DNA from: Halorubellus litoreus
GTDB lineage: Archaea > Halobacteriota > Halobacteria > Halobacteriales > Natrialbaceae
Length of the DNA stretch: 64,000 bases
Assembly: GCF_037081675.1 (NCBI RefSeq)
Contig: NZ_JAZAQL010000004.1
Span: forward strand, 62,001 to 126,000
Direction: 5' to 3'
This document shows, in pieces, positions 14,458 through 23,501 of the stretch; position 1 is the stretch's first letter; the number at the start of each line of letters is the position of its first letter. The position numbers were made by a program, and so were the translations under genes. Under the pieces are notes generated by a model. That model was not told the origin of the DNA and ran no database searches. It worked only from the letters and a program-made list of their open reading frames with translations.

Positions 14458-16374
14458 ATGACGCAGGAGAAACCGTTCGACATCGAGAAAGGTACGACCT
14501 CTCGCCGCCGGTTCATCCGCATCGCGAGCGTCGCAGGGCTCGCGGGACTGGCCGGCTGTCAGGGCAACGGAGACAACGACGACAGCGGAAGCAGCGGCGA
14601 CGGCCGCAGCATCCAGACCAAGTTCTGGGAGGAATGGCCCGTCGAGACCAAGGGCAAGTCCGTCAACGACGACGCCGTCCAGTTCGAGTACGACGCGGTC
14701 GAAGGCCAGTCCGTGTCCGCCCTCGACATGCACTTCGCGCAGTCCGAGACGCCGTGGATGCGCGAACACGCACTCATGATCAAGGACGCGTTCAAGTCCG
14801 TCGGCGTCCCCACGAACCTCGTCAACGTCCAGCCGAGCACCCGATACGGCGAGTACTGGCGCGCGGACATCGGTCACCCCGCGCCCATCGTCATGAACCT
14901 CCACGGGCCCGACCCGCAGCGCGGCCTCGACCCGAACCCGTTCCTGATGCGCGCACACCCCGAGACCGGCGGGAACTACTACAACTACAAGAACGACGAG
15001 ATCACGGAACTCCTCGACGAGCAGGCCGCGACGATCGGCGACGTCGAGGCGCGCGCCGACATCTGCAAGGAGATCCAGAAGAAACTCAGCCAGGACGCGT
15101 ACGTCATCTCCTCGAACTTCCCGGACGTCATCACGGTCGCGAACACCGCCGACTGGGAAGGCTACGTGCCGACGCCCGGGAACGGGACGACCCGCGACTC
15201 GTTCATCTGGACGCAGGTCAACCTCCAGCCGAAGGACGACTCGACCACGTGGGTCAAGGGCGTCCTCAGCGGGATGCAGGGCACGAACCTCCCCTGGTCG
15301 ACCGGCGGGATGGAGGAGAAACGCCTCCTGAACGTCTACGACGGCCTCTACGACGCCTCGCCCGAACTGGAGATCGTTCCCGGGCTCGCGACCGGGCACG
15401 AGGTCGTTGACGACACCACCGTCGAGATGGACCTCCGCGAGGGCGTCACCTGGCACGACGGCGAGTCCTTCGGTCCGGACGACGTGAAGTTCAGCGTCGA
15501 AGCGTACAAGCAGCACACGGCCCCCCAGCAGGGCCCGTTCTACCGGACCATCGACAGCGTCGAGGTCGTCGAGGAGAGCGGCGGCGGCCGCGTCCGGTTC
15601 AACCTCACCGAACCCGACGCGTCCTTCCTCACGCAGCGCGCGGTCCGGAGCGTCATCATCCCCAAGCACCGCTGGAAGGACATCGACGCACCCGGCGAGC
15701 ACAACCCGGACAACCCGATCGGGACCGGGCCGTTCAAGTTCGTCAACTGGGAGCAAGGCACCGAACTCCGCCTCGAGAAGCACGCGGACCACTGGCTGTG
15801 GAACGAGGACATCCGCGAGGAGATCCTCGGGGACTACTTCGTCCCCGGTGACGGCATCGAGACGATGGTCGAATCGAACGTCGGGAACGTCTCGACGCTC
15901 ATCGGCGCGATGCAGTCCGGCGACATCGACGCCATCGGCACGACCGTCTCCAACCAGCAAGCCGACCGCGCCGCCAAGAGCGACGGCGTCGAGAAACAGA
16001 CCTCGGAGAACTACGTCCCGACGGACGTTCACCTCAACCACATCGTCCCGCTGTTCCGCGACAAGACGTTCCGCGTCGCGCTCAGTCACACGGTCGACAA
16101 GGAAGGCTTCGTCGAGAACGTCCTCGGTGGCCGCGGCACGGCCGTCGAAGGCCAGCGCCTCATCACGAGCCTCCTCACGCCGTTCGCCGCCGAGACGGAA
16201 CCGTACGAGTACGACGTCGAGAAGGCGAAGACGATGCTCAAGCAGGCCGGGTACACGTTCGACGGCGAAGGGATGCTCGTCTGGCCGCAGGGCGACGCCT
16301 GGGAGGCATTCGCCGAGCGCGTCGAGCACGGCCACGCAACCCGCTCCGAGCTCGACCAGAACGACTTCTCCTGA
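14458..16374 (+). CDS. Peptide/nickel-type ABC substrate-binding lipoprotein
   Basis: A 638-aa SBP_bac_5-type solute receptor. It starts MTQEKPFDIEKGT and has a Tat lipoprotein signal (TSRRRFIRIASVAGLAGLAGC), so it is exported folded and tethered to the membrane face. The family's core is visible in the second half: LNVYDGLYDASPELEIVPG, WHDGESFGPDDVKFSVEAYK, NPIGTGPFKF and VALSHTVDKEGFVENVLGGRGT. The first 280 residues, with an extra segment before this core, make it longer than typical members (about 530-560 aa). ATG 14458 is preferred over upstream ATG 14404, which would place non-signal residues before the twin arginines. It is the first gene of a five-gene operon and binds the transported solute; peptide is the default guess, not demonstrated. 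Confidence 0.92.
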   Translation: MTQEKPFDIEKGTTSRRRFIRIASVAGLAGLAGCQGNGDNDDSGSSGDGRSIQTKFWEEWPVETKGKSVNDDAVQFEYDAVEGQSVSALDMHFAQSETPWMREHALMIKDAFKSVGVPTNLVNVQPSTRYGEYWRADIGHPAPIVMNLHGPDPQRGLDPNPFLMRAHPETGGNYYNYKNDEITELLDEQAATIGDVEARADICKEIQKKLSQDAYVISSNFPDVITVANTADWEGYVPTPGNGTTRDSFIWTQVNLQPKDDSTTWVKGVLSGMQGTNLPWSTGGMEEKRLLNVYDGLYDASPELEIVPGLATGHEVVDDTTVEMDLREGVTWHDGESFGPDDVKFSVEAYKQHTAPQQGPFYRTIDSVEVVEESGGGRVRFNLTEPDASFLTQRAVRSVIIPKHRWKDIDAPGEHNPDNPIGTGPFKFVNWEQGTELRLEKHADHWLWNEDIREEILGDYFVPGDGIETMVESNVGNVSTLIGAMQSGDIDAIGTTVSNQQADRAAKSDGVEKQTSENYVPTDVHLNHIVPLFRDKTFRVALSHTVDKEGFVENVLGGRGTAVEGQRLITSLLTPFAAETEPYEYDVEKAKTMLKQAGYTFDGEGMLVWPQGDAWEAFAERVEHGHATRSELDQNDFS

Positions 16375-16380
16375 ATACTG

Positions 16381-17364
16381 ATGAGCTTTCGTCGATTCCT
16401 CGTCAAACGAACCGTAATCGCGGCGCTACTGACGCTGGTGTCGGTCAGTATCATCTTCGCGACGCTCCGGCTCCTGCCGAGCGACCCGTTCAGCGGCCTG
16501 GTCGCATCGGGGTCGTTGACCCCCGAGCAAGTGACGGAGCTGCGCGCGATGTACGGCCTCGACGAACCGATCTACGTGCAGTACGTGAAGTACGTCAGGA
16601 ACCTGTTCACGCTCCAGTTCGGCGTGTCGCTCACCCAGCAGCGGCCCGTCGGCCAGATCGTCATCCCGGCGCTCGTGAACACGCTCGTGCTCCTGTTACC
16701 GGCGCTCATCGTCACGTCGATCGTCAGCTCGATCGCCGGGATGTACGCCGGCTGGAACCGCGGGTCCTGGTTCGAGCAGTGGTCGATCGTGGTCACCACG
16801 TTCTTCCGTGCAACCCCGATCTTCGTGACGGGGATCTTCCTGCTCATCATCTTCTCGTACGGCCTGAACTGGCTCCCGGCGTTCGGGATGCGGAGTCCGC
16901 TCGCGAACCCACAGGGGTACGTGGCGACGTATCTCTCCGTGGACTTCCTGAAACACTACATCCTCCCGTTCACCGCGTCGGTGTTGTTCTTCAGCGGGGA
17001 CTTCCTGATGCTCGCGCGGAACTCCATCGTCGAACGGAAGGGCTCTGAGTTCCTCAAACTCCATCGCGCCAAGGGGCTCTCCGAGCGGGAACAGCTCGCT
17101 CGCGCCGGCCGGAACTCGCTGCTCCCGCTCGTGACGTACTTCGCGCTGCGGACCGGGATGATCTTCCAGGGCGTCATCACGCTCGAGGTCGTCTTCGCGT
17201 GGCCCGGTATCGGCCGGGCGCTCGTGCAGGCGATCCTCCAGCAGGACTACCCGACCGTCCAGGCGGCCGTGTTCATCATGGCGGTCGCGGTCATCGTGAT
17301 GAACCTCACCGCGGACCTCGCGTACGCGAAACTCGACCCGACCATCGAAGCAGGTGACGTCTGA
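16381..17364 (+). CDS. Peptide ABC transporter permease, DppB type
   Basis: A 327-aa integral membrane subunit: an N-terminal helix (TVIAALLTLVSVSIIFATLRLLP), the extracytoplasmic loop conserved in DppB/OppB (LTPEQVTELRAMYGLDEPIY), then five further helices. The coupling (EAA) loop that contacts the ATPase is HRAKGLSEREQLARAGRNSL. It begins 6 nt after the receptor stop and its TGA overlaps the next ATG by 1 nt, so it is translationally coupled. With the next gene it forms the heterodimeric channel. Confidence 0.92.
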   Translation: MSFRRFLVKRTVIAALLTLVSVSIIFATLRLLPSDPFSGLVASGSLTPEQVTELRAMYGLDEPIYVQYVKYVRNLFTLQFGVSLTQQRPVGQIVIPALVNTLVLLLPALIVTSIVSSIAGMYAGWNRGSWFEQWSIVVTTFFRATPIFVTGIFLLIIFSYGLNWLPAFGMRSPLANPQGYVATYLSVDFLKHYILPFTASVLFFSGDFLMLARNSIVERKGSEFLKLHRAKGLSEREQLARAGRNSLLPLVTYFALRTGMIFQGVITLEVVFAWPGIGRALVQAILQQDYPTVQAAVFIMAVAVIVMNLTADLAYAKLDPTIEAGDV

Positions 17365-18284
17365 TGTCCGAATACTCGCTCGACGTCGATACCGTCAGAG
17401 ACCGACTGTACAACGAGTTCGAACGCCTCTACGAGATACTCGCGGTTATCTGGGACGACACGGCCGCGAAGATCGGGCTCGTCGTCCTCACGGTGTTCGT
17501 GTTCATGGGGCTGTTCGGGCCGTACCTCGCGCCCCACCACCCCATCGAGGACACGCTCCGGCAGGACTACTCGATCATGAAGCTCGCCAGCCCGACCGCG
17601 AAGGCACCGATGGGGACGACGTCCTTCGGGAAGGACGTCCTGAGCCAGTTCCTCGCGGGCGCTCGCCCGACCCTCATCATGGGGTTCTTCGGGGGCGTCG
17701 GCGTCGGCGTCCTCGGCTTCCTCGTCGGCCTCACGAGCGGCTACTTCGGTGGCCGCGTCGACGAGACCCTGATGCGGTTGACGGACCTCACGTTCGCGCT
17801 CCCGCTCCTCCCGATGGCGCTCCTGATCCTGTCGTTCGTGACGCCGAACGTCTGGCTCATCACCGCCATCATGGTCGTCTTCCTCTGGAAGATGCCCGCG
17901 CGAGTCATCCGCTCGGAAGTGATGACCGTCAAAGAGCGGACGTTCGTGAAGTCCGCTCGTGCGAGAGGCGCCGGGCACTTCCGGACGATGTTCCTGCACG
18001 TCGCACCGAACGTCCTCGGCATCGGGTTCCTCTACACCGCGTACGCCGTCGGCTGGTCCATCGTCGTCGGCGCGTCGCTGGCGTTCCTCGGCTTCGGCGA
18101 CCCGACGACGACGTCCTGGGGGCGGATGCTCCAGCAGGTGTTCCGGTCGGGCGCCATCCGCGTCGCCTGGTGGTGGGTCATCCCGCCAGCGTTCGGTATC
18201 GCTGCCGTGACAACCTCGGTCTTCCTCGTCGGGCGCGCCCTCGAGGAGATCGTCAACCCCGAACTCAAGACCGAGACCGAATGA
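17364..18284 (+). CDS. Peptide ABC transporter permease, DppC type
   Basis: A 306-aa second permease. A soluble N-terminus of about 35 residues precedes the first helix (IGLVVLTVFVFMGLFGPYLAP), followed by the family phrase APMGTTSFGKDVLSQFLAGARPTL (positions about 78-100), four or five helices and the coupling loop SARARGAGHFRTMFLHVAPN. Its last four nt (ATGA) overlap the ATPase start, a tight operon arrangement that keeps subunit ratios matched. Confidence 0.92.
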   Translation: MSEYSLDVDTVRDRLYNEFERLYEILAVIWDDTAAKIGLVVLTVFVFMGLFGPYLAPHHPIEDTLRQDYSIMKLASPTAKAPMGTTSFGKDVLSQFLAGARPTLIMGFFGGVGVGVLGFLVGLTSGYFGGRVDETLMRLTDLTFALPLLPMALLILSFVTPNVWLITAIMVVFLWKMPARVIRSEVMTVKERTFVKSARARGAGHFRTMFLHVAPNVLGIGFLYTAYAVGWSIVVGASLAFLGFGDPTTTSWGRMLQQVFRSGAIRVAWWWVIPPAFGIAAVTTSVFLVGRALEEIVNPELKTETE

Positions 18285-20374
18285 GTCTACTCGAAGTCAA
18301 CGACGTCAAGATCACGTACCAGACGCCCGATAGCGAAGTGCACGCGGTGAACGACGTCTCGTTCTCCATCGAGGAGGGAGACAACTACGGGCTCGTCGGC
18401 GAGTCCGGGTCGGGGAAGTCGACCATCGCGAAGTCGGTGCTCGGGCTCCTCGACGACAACGGCGCCGTCCGGTCCGGGAGTGTCACGTTCAAGGGACGCG
18501 AACTCTCCGGCCTCTCAGAGGAGGAGTGGCGGGACGTGCGCTGGGAGGAGATCGCGTACATCCCCCAGAGCGCGATGGATTCGCTCGACCCCGTGATGAG
18601 CGTCGGCGCGCAGATACGGCAGTCGATCCGCAAGCACCGGGACGTCTCGAAGGCCGAGGCGGACGACCGCGTCGACGAGGTGTTCGAGATCGTCGGCCTG
18701 GACCCGGCGCGGACCGGCGAGTACCCCCACGAGTTCTCCGGGGGGATGCGGCAGCGCGTCACCATCGCGATGGCGCTCGCGCTCGACCCGGACCTCATCA
18801 TCGCGGACGAGCCGACGACGGGCCTGGACGTCATCGTCCAGGACAAGATCGTTCACAAGCTCCTGGAGATCCAGGAGGAGATCGATAGTTCGCTCCTGTT
18901 GATCACGCACGAGGTCGGCGTCGTCGCGGAGACCTGCGACAAGGTCTCCGTGCTGTACGGCGGGAAGGTCATGGAGCAAGGGGACACCGACGACGTGTTC
19001 GGTAACCCACAGAACCCCTACTCGATGGGGTTGAAGAACGCGTTCCCGGAGGTGGACGAGTTCGACCAGCAGGCCATCTCCATCCCGGGGTCGCTCCCGG
19101 AGCTCACGGAGCCGCCGACGGGGTGCGTGTTCCGGAACCGGTGTCCGTTCGCGACGGAGGCCTGCGAGAGCGAGCATCCGGACCTCGTCGAGAGCGCCGA
19201 CCAGGTGTCCGCCTGTCACCACGTCGAGGACGCCTCAGAGATGCAGACGGACGCGACCGACCCCCTGACGTGGGGGATCGACGCGCCGTCGGACGCCGGG
19301 TCGCGCGACCACGGCGACGTCATCGTCGAGACCGATGGCTTGGAGAAGTGGTTCGAGCAGTCCCAACCCATCATCGACGACCTCCTCGGGGGCGAACCGG
19401 ACTACGTCAAGGCCGTCAACGGCGTCGACCTCGACGTGCACGAGGGCGAGATCGTCGGTGTCGCCGGCGAGTCCGGGTGCGGGAAGTCGACGCTCGGCGA
19501 AGTGATTTCGGCGCTGCAGTCCCAGTCCGGTGGGGAGATACTCATCGACGACGAACCCGTCGAGGACCTGCTCGAGGAGAGCACCCAGCAGTTCCGCTCG
19601 CAGGTCCAGTTCATCTTCCAGGACCCGTTCGACTCGCTGAATCCGCGTCAGCGCGTCCGGGCGGCGGTCGCCGAACCGCTGAAGATACAGGGGTGTCCCG
19701 CGGACGAGATCGACCGTCGCGTCCGCCAGACGCTCGCGGACGTCGGCCTGAACCCGCCGGAGAAGTACCTCGACGTCCACCCCGACCAGCTCTCGGGCGG
19801 CGAGCGCCAGCGCGTCGCCATCGCGCAGGCGCTCGTGCTCGAACCCGAACTGCTCATCTGCGACGAGCCCGCGTCGATGCTGGACGTCTCGCTGAAGGCG
19901 AACATCCTCAACATCCTTCGCGACATGGCCGACCGGCGCGACATCGGAATCGTCTACATCTCGCACGACCTGGCGAGCCTCTCCCAGATCACCGACCGGC
20001 TCGCGGTGATGTATCTCGGGGAAGTGGTCGAACTCGGCCCCACCGCCGAGGTCGTGGAGAACCCCAAGCATCCGTATGCCGCGTCGCTCCTCTCGGCGTC
20101 CCCGAAGACGGACCCGGGAATCGACCGGCAGCGGGTGCTGCTCCCCGGCGAACCGCCGAACCCGATCGAGCTCCCGGGCGGGTGTAACTTCGCGCCACGG
20201 TGCCCGAAAGCCTCCGAGGAGTGCCACGACGAGGACCCCGCGCGCTCGGCGTTCGAGGACGGCGCGCACGAGGCGGCGTGTCACTTCCCGGTCGAGGACA
20301 TCGAGAGCGAACTCCTCTCGCAGTACGCGCGGGAACGCGACCGCGTCGAGGGCGAATCCATCGAGGAGGTCTGA
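18281..20374 (+). CDS. Fused double ATPase of the peptide ABC transporter (DppD-DppF)
   Basis: A 697-aa protein with two complete nucleotide-binding domains. Domain 1: GESGSGKST at 40-48, FSGGMRQR, IIADEPTTGLD, ITHEVG. Domain 2: GESGCGKST, LSGGERQR, LLICDEPASMLD, ISHD. Each is followed by the oligopeptide-importer C-terminal motif with clustered cysteines (GCVFRNRCPFATEAC; GCNFAPRCPKASEEC), which in some relatives binds an iron-sulfur cluster. It provides both ATPase subunits for the permease pair. It is closely similar along its whole length to the orphan protein at 8738, so one arose by duplication, but only this copy keeps all motifs. Confidence 0.93.
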   Translation: MSLLEVNDVKITYQTPDSEVHAVNDVSFSIEEGDNYGLVGESGSGKSTIAKSVLGLLDDNGAVRSGSVTFKGRELSGLSEEEWRDVRWEEIAYIPQSAMDSLDPVMSVGAQIRQSIRKHRDVSKAEADDRVDEVFEIVGLDPARTGEYPHEFSGGMRQRVTIAMALALDPDLIIADEPTTGLDVIVQDKIVHKLLEIQEEIDSSLLLITHEVGVVAETCDKVSVLYGGKVMEQGDTDDVFGNPQNPYSMGLKNAFPEVDEFDQQAISIPGSLPELTEPPTGCVFRNRCPFATEACESEHPDLVESADQVSACHHVEDASEMQTDATDPLTWGIDAPSDAGSRDHGDVIVETDGLEKWFEQSQPIIDDLLGGEPDYVKAVNGVDLDVHEGEIVGVAGESGCGKSTLGEVISALQSQSGGEILIDDEPVEDLLEESTQQFRSQVQFIFQDPFDSLNPRQRVRAAVAEPLKIQGCPADEIDRRVRQTLADVGLNPPEKYLDVHPDQLSGGERQRVAIAQALVLEPELLICDEPASMLDVSLKANILNILRDMADRRDIGIVYISHDLASLSQITDRLAVMYLGEVVELGPTAEVVENPKHPYAASLLSASPKTDPGIDRQRVLLPGEPPNPIELPGGCNFAPRCPKASEECHDEDPARSAFEDGAHEAACHFPVEDIESELLSQYARERDRVEGESIEEV

Positions 20375-20377
20375 GCG

Positions 20378-20683
20378 ATGCTGGACGTCCCGGCCTGTGA
20401 CGTGGCGCTCGACGCGCCTCGCCTGACCGCCACGGTCGATGGCGTTGCGCTCCCCGATAGCGCGAGCGCCATCGGCGGGGTCGTCCTCGCCGGCATCCTC
20501 ATCGGGTCGGCGGCGTTGTTCTCCCCGTCGACGTTCGCGACGTTGTCGCTGCCCGCGCATCGAGTCGAGCAACACGCCAACGACGAGGTGCCGGACGCGC
20601 AGACGCCCCGCATCGCGCGGGTTCGAATCACCGAACAGGGCGACCAACCAACCGGGACCGGGTCGGTAGCGGCACGGACCTGA
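20378..20683 (+). CDS. Small single-helix membrane protein in the ABC operon
   Basis: A 101-aa ORF beginning 3 nt after the ATPase stop codon. It has one hydrophobic segment (SAIGGVVLAGILIGSAALF) around residues 30-48, flanked by acidic, Thr/Pro-rich tails. The very short spacing and GC-rich third positions suggest it is real and co-transcribed. It has no recognised family. A role in transporter assembly or stability is speculation based on position only. Confidence 0.55.
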   Translation: MLDVPACDVALDAPRLTATVDGVALPDSASAIGGVVLAGILIGSAALFSPSTFATLSLPAHRVEQHANDEVPDAQTPRIARVRITEQGDQPTGTGSVAART

Positions 20684-20725
20684 TCACGCCAGGGTCCCAC
20701 CACGCGATCAGCTACGAGATACCAC

Positions 20726-21178
20726 ATGACGATACTCACCGCGGTCGGCGAGGAACTGCACTCGAACAAGGCGCTCACGGTCGGCTACGACCTGGCGAGG
20801 AGTTACGACGAACAGCTCGTCGTCCTGCACGTCATCCCCAAAGAGGACTTCAAGAAACACAAGGCCGCGGTCAAGGGAACGCCAGCGCACGACAACTTCG
20901 CTATCAGTCAGGAGGAACAGAGTGCCGCCGAGATCGCTCGAACGGCCGTGCACGAGACGCTCGAGGACTACGACCAGGACCACATCGAGACCCGGGGACG
21001 CGTCGGCGACCCCGCCGACAAGATACTCGCAGAGGTCGAGTACAGCGACCCGAACTACCTCGTGATCGGCGGTCGCCAGCGGTCACCGGTCGGGAAAGCG
21101 CTCTTCGGGAGCACGGCCCAGAAGCTGCTATTGAACGCGTCCTGTCCCGTCGTATCGACGATCGACGACACCGACTGA
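20726..21178 (+). CDS. Universal stress protein (UspA family)
   Basis: A 150-aa single UspA domain. It has the N-terminal strand MTILTAVG, a conserved LVVLHVI strand and the ATP-binding motif G-x2-G-x9-G-S/T near residues 117-132 (GGRQRSPVGKALFGST), followed by ASCPVVS. The motif suggests an ATP-binding member. Such cytosolic proteins are induced under stress and haloarchaea carry many. It starts 43 nt after the previous gene and may read through from the transporter operon or use its own promoter. Confidence 0.9.
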   Translation: MTILTAVGEELHSNKALTVGYDLARSYDEQLVVLHVIPKEDFKKHKAAVKGTPAHDNFAISQEEQSAAEIARTAVHETLEDYDQDHIETRGRVGDPADKILAEVEYSDPNYLVIGGRQRSPVGKALFGSTAQKLLLNASCPVVSTIDDTD

Positions 21179-21329
21179 CCCCGACGACTCACGCTCCACT
21201 TGGCATGCTTCGCACGACCCTCACCTCGATGGCCGGACGCCGACGCTCCGCGTCGATAGTCACTGCTGTCGAGTCGTCGTCCACGCGTAGTCCCGTCACT
21301 TTGAGGGCGTTCCAGCGTCGAACGGACGC

Positions 21330-22250
21330 ATGAGTGTCGCGACGCAACTCGGGTACATGGTCGCCCTGCTCGCGGTGGGCGCCGGGCTGCGGGCGGCCGG
21401 CGTCCTGACGGCGACGCGTCGGGACCGATTGACGTCGGTGGCGTTCTACGTCGCGTTGCCCGCACTGGTGTTCACGTCGACGGTCACCCGGTCGCTCTCG
21501 GAGGTCATCGTCTGGCAGCTGTTCGTCGGCGTCGTCGTCGTTCTCGTGGCCGTCGCCGGCATCGGGTGGGTGATCCACCGCCAGCACTCGAACCCCGGCC
21601 AGCGCGCCGTTGCGGTCGTCCAGTCGTACCACTGCAACATGGGGTTCCTCGGGTTGCCGTTCGTCGCAGCGACGTTCGGCGGCGTCACCGCCGGGAAGGC
21701 CAGTATCGTCCTCGGCATCGGTTCGCTCGTGCAGGTGCCCCTCACCGTCCTCTTGCTGACCCGCATCACCAGCGCGGACGCCGACGTCGTCGCAGAGCTC
21801 CGGAGTCTCGCCCGCAACCCGGTCCTGATTGCGCTCGCACTCGGACTGGCCGGAGGCGCGGTCGGCGTGGAACTACCCGGCCTGGTCGCGGACGGACTCG
21901 GCGTGCTCGGAGCGCTCGCGCTCCCCATCGCACTGCCGGCCGTCGGCGCCGCGATCACGGCCGACGGCGGGCTCGTCGACCCACCGAAGGTCGGCGCTAT
22001 CGCCGCCGTGAAGCTCCTCCTCATGCCCCTCGTCGCGTTCGGGGTGTTCAGCGCGCTCGCAGCGTCTCCGACGACGCTCCGCGCCGGCGTCCTCATGCTC
22101 GCGATGCCCACCGCCGTCTCGACGTACATCTACTCGAGCGAACTCGGCGGCGACGGCGACCTCGCCTCGGCAACGATTCTCACGACGACGGTGGTCGCTG
22201 CTGCAACATTGTTCGCCATCGTCCAACTCCTCGGGGTACTGACGCCCTAG
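21330..22250 (+). CDS. AEC-family transporter (auxin efflux carrier / malate permease type)
   Basis: A 306-aa protein with about ten membrane helices in two five-helix halves, the layout of the AEC/bile-acid-sodium symporter fold. Family-like phrases are SVAFYVALPALVFTS near residue 36, SYHCNMGFLGLPFV near 98 (the conserved N-x-G-F/G-P region) and MLAMPTAVSTYIYSSELGGD near 260. AEC proteins export or import small organic anions; the substrate here cannot be deduced. The start is 150 nt from uspA and has its own AT-rich box about 30 nt upstream (cactttgagg near 21298). Confidence 0.9.
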   Translation: MSVATQLGYMVALLAVGAGLRAAGVLTATRRDRLTSVAFYVALPALVFTSTVTRSLSEVIVWQLFVGVVVVLVAVAGIGWVIHRQHSNPGQRAVAVVQSYHCNMGFLGLPFVAATFGGVTAGKASIVLGIGSLVQVPLTVLLLTRITSADADVVAELRSLARNPVLIALALGLAGGAVGVELPGLVADGLGVLGALALPIALPAVGAAITADGGLVDPPKVGAIAAVKLLLMPLVAFGVFSALAASPTTLRAGVLMLAMPTAVSTYIYSSELGGDGDLASATILTTTVVAAATLFAIVQLLGVLTP

Positions 22251-22351
22251 CCCTCCCGAGGCGACCGGACCGACGGGTCGGCGTCTCGCAGGGTACGGGC
22301 CTCGTAGGCGGGCCCGGGCGGTATTTGTGGGTGCCGTGAGCGGCGTCTAGC

Positions 22352-22951
22352 ATGACGCCGGACACGCCGAAGGAGGCCGTGGAGGAGAGCAAGGACCGGT
22401 TCGAGCGACTGGAGACGCTCGTTCGACGGGCGAGTCGCGTAGCGGGCCGGGTCGACGCGGTCGAGACACAGTTGGCGAACGCACGCGGTGGGATGGAGGC
22501 GGAGACGGCGGACGCGGTCGCGGCGCTATGCGAGGGGATCCGGTCGGACGTCGAGACCCTGGACGGCGTGGCGTCGGAGTTCCTCGACGCCGAGGCGGAC
22601 TCCCGAGCGCTGTACTCGATGACGTCCGTGTTTACGTCGGACCTCTCTGAGGTGGCGGCGCACCTCCCGGAGGGCGGCGAGCTGGGGCAAGACGTCGAGC
22701 CGCTGGCGGAGACGTTCGACGAGGTGTGTGGGCTCTTCGAGCGCGAACTCGAACTCCTGCAGGTCGCTATCCACCTCGAAGCAGGGACCGGGAAGCCGTC
22801 GGTCGACGGAGACGTCGAGCTGACGAGCGAGGCGGTCGTCTCGCGAGTCGAGGAGCTCCAGGCGGAGCGCAAGTCGGTGTCGGCCCAGCTCGACGACGAG
22901 ACGGGGATGGCGGGGGTCGAGCTCACGGAGACGGCGTTCTTCGGGGAGTGA
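22352..22951 (+). CDS. Helical coiled-coil protein, unknown
   Basis: A 199-aa, strongly acidic and almost wholly helical product with heptad-like segments (SKDRFERLETLVRRASRVAG; VEPLAETFDEVCGLFERELEL). It lacks a signal peptide or membrane helix and has two isolated cysteines. TATA-like GTATTTGTGG lies about 30 nt before the ATG, fitting a leaderless mRNA. No domain is recognised. It is convergent with the 51-aa gene that follows (10 nt between stops). Confidence 0.75.
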   Translation: MTPDTPKEAVEESKDRFERLETLVRRASRVAGRVDAVETQLANARGGMEAETADAVAALCEGIRSDVETLDGVASEFLDAEADSRALYSMTSVFTSDLSEVAAHLPEGGELGQDVEPLAETFDEVCGLFERELELLQVAIHLEAGTGKPSVDGDVELTSEAVVSRVEELQAERKSVSAQLDDETGMAGVELTETAFFGE

Positions 22952-22960
22952 CCGCGTTCT

Positions 22961-23116
22961 TTAGACGGCGGTTGGGGAGTCGAGGGGGAGGAGGGCGTCG
23001 ATGGCGGGGAAGGTGACGTCGACGTCGGTGTCGGTGGCGCGTTCGCGGAGGACGGCGCGGGCGGCGTCGTGGTCGTCGGCCTCGGTCGCGGTGACTGTCT
23101 CTCGTGCTCGCGACAT
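22961..23116 (-). CDS. 51-aa acidic mini-protein
   Basis: ATG at 23116 opens a 51-codon frame ending TAA at 22961. The product begins MSRARETVTATEADDHDAA, has an arginine-rich helix (ARAVLRERATD), then a beta-like stretch (VDVTFPAIDALLPLD). It lacks cysteines or a membrane helix. Support for a real gene: a TATA-like CTTTTGAAAT about 27 nt before the ATG (about 23137-23146) and a perfect 14-bp palindrome just upstream of that box. No known family. Confidence 0.55.
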   Translation of the reverse strand: MSRARETVTATEADDHDAARAVLRERATDTDVDVTFPAIDALLPLDSPTAV

Positions 23117-23161
23117 TCCGCGAACGTATCGAGGCCGATTTCAAAAGCCTGCCTGTGGTTC

Positions 23162-23175
23162 TGGTTTCGAAACCA
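23162..23175. promoter_or_regulatory. Perfect 14-bp palindrome upstream of the 51-aa gene
   Basis: TGGTTTCGAAACCA lies about 15-20 nt upstream of the TATA-like box of the 51-aa gene, where an archaeal activator or repressor would bind. It is the only obvious signal in the 385-nt gap 23117-23501. The remainder of that gap is very GC-rich with a 15-bp imperfect tandem repeat near 23310-23345 and shows no gene I can support. Confidence 0.45.
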
Positions 23176-23501
23176 AGGCGTGTGGTGATGGCCGAGAGCG
23201 TCGACTGGCGACGCCGGGGACCGGACGGCTGTCGCGGCGAGGAGTGCCGGCCGGGCCGCTGCCCGGCGCGACGGCAGTTCGGCGTGGTTACTCGCGGCTG
23301 GAGCCCGCGCGAGCACAGCCGGCGCGGGCGCAGCCGGCCCGCGAGTCGTTGCTGGTCGAGTCGTCGTTCGAACGGTCGTCGATGTGCAGGTTCATACTGC
23401 ACTCGTGACTGGTGGCGCGGCCTGCATAAACCGGGAGTCGGAGGTACGAGGCGTGTAGGCCGCGAGCGGCCTTCAGGTGGTGAGCGCCAGAGAGCCGTGG
23501 T

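Noticed and set aside
14371..16335. 654-aa minus-strand ORF opposite the peptide-binding lipoprotein
   Set aside because: The plus strand encodes a signal peptide and family motifs. The minus frame is a composition artefact.
23001..23408. 135-aa plus-strand ORF with repeated ARAQP units
   Set aside because: It is antisense to the 51-aa gene at its start and the rest is GC-rich low-complexity repeat. There is no promoter or domain.
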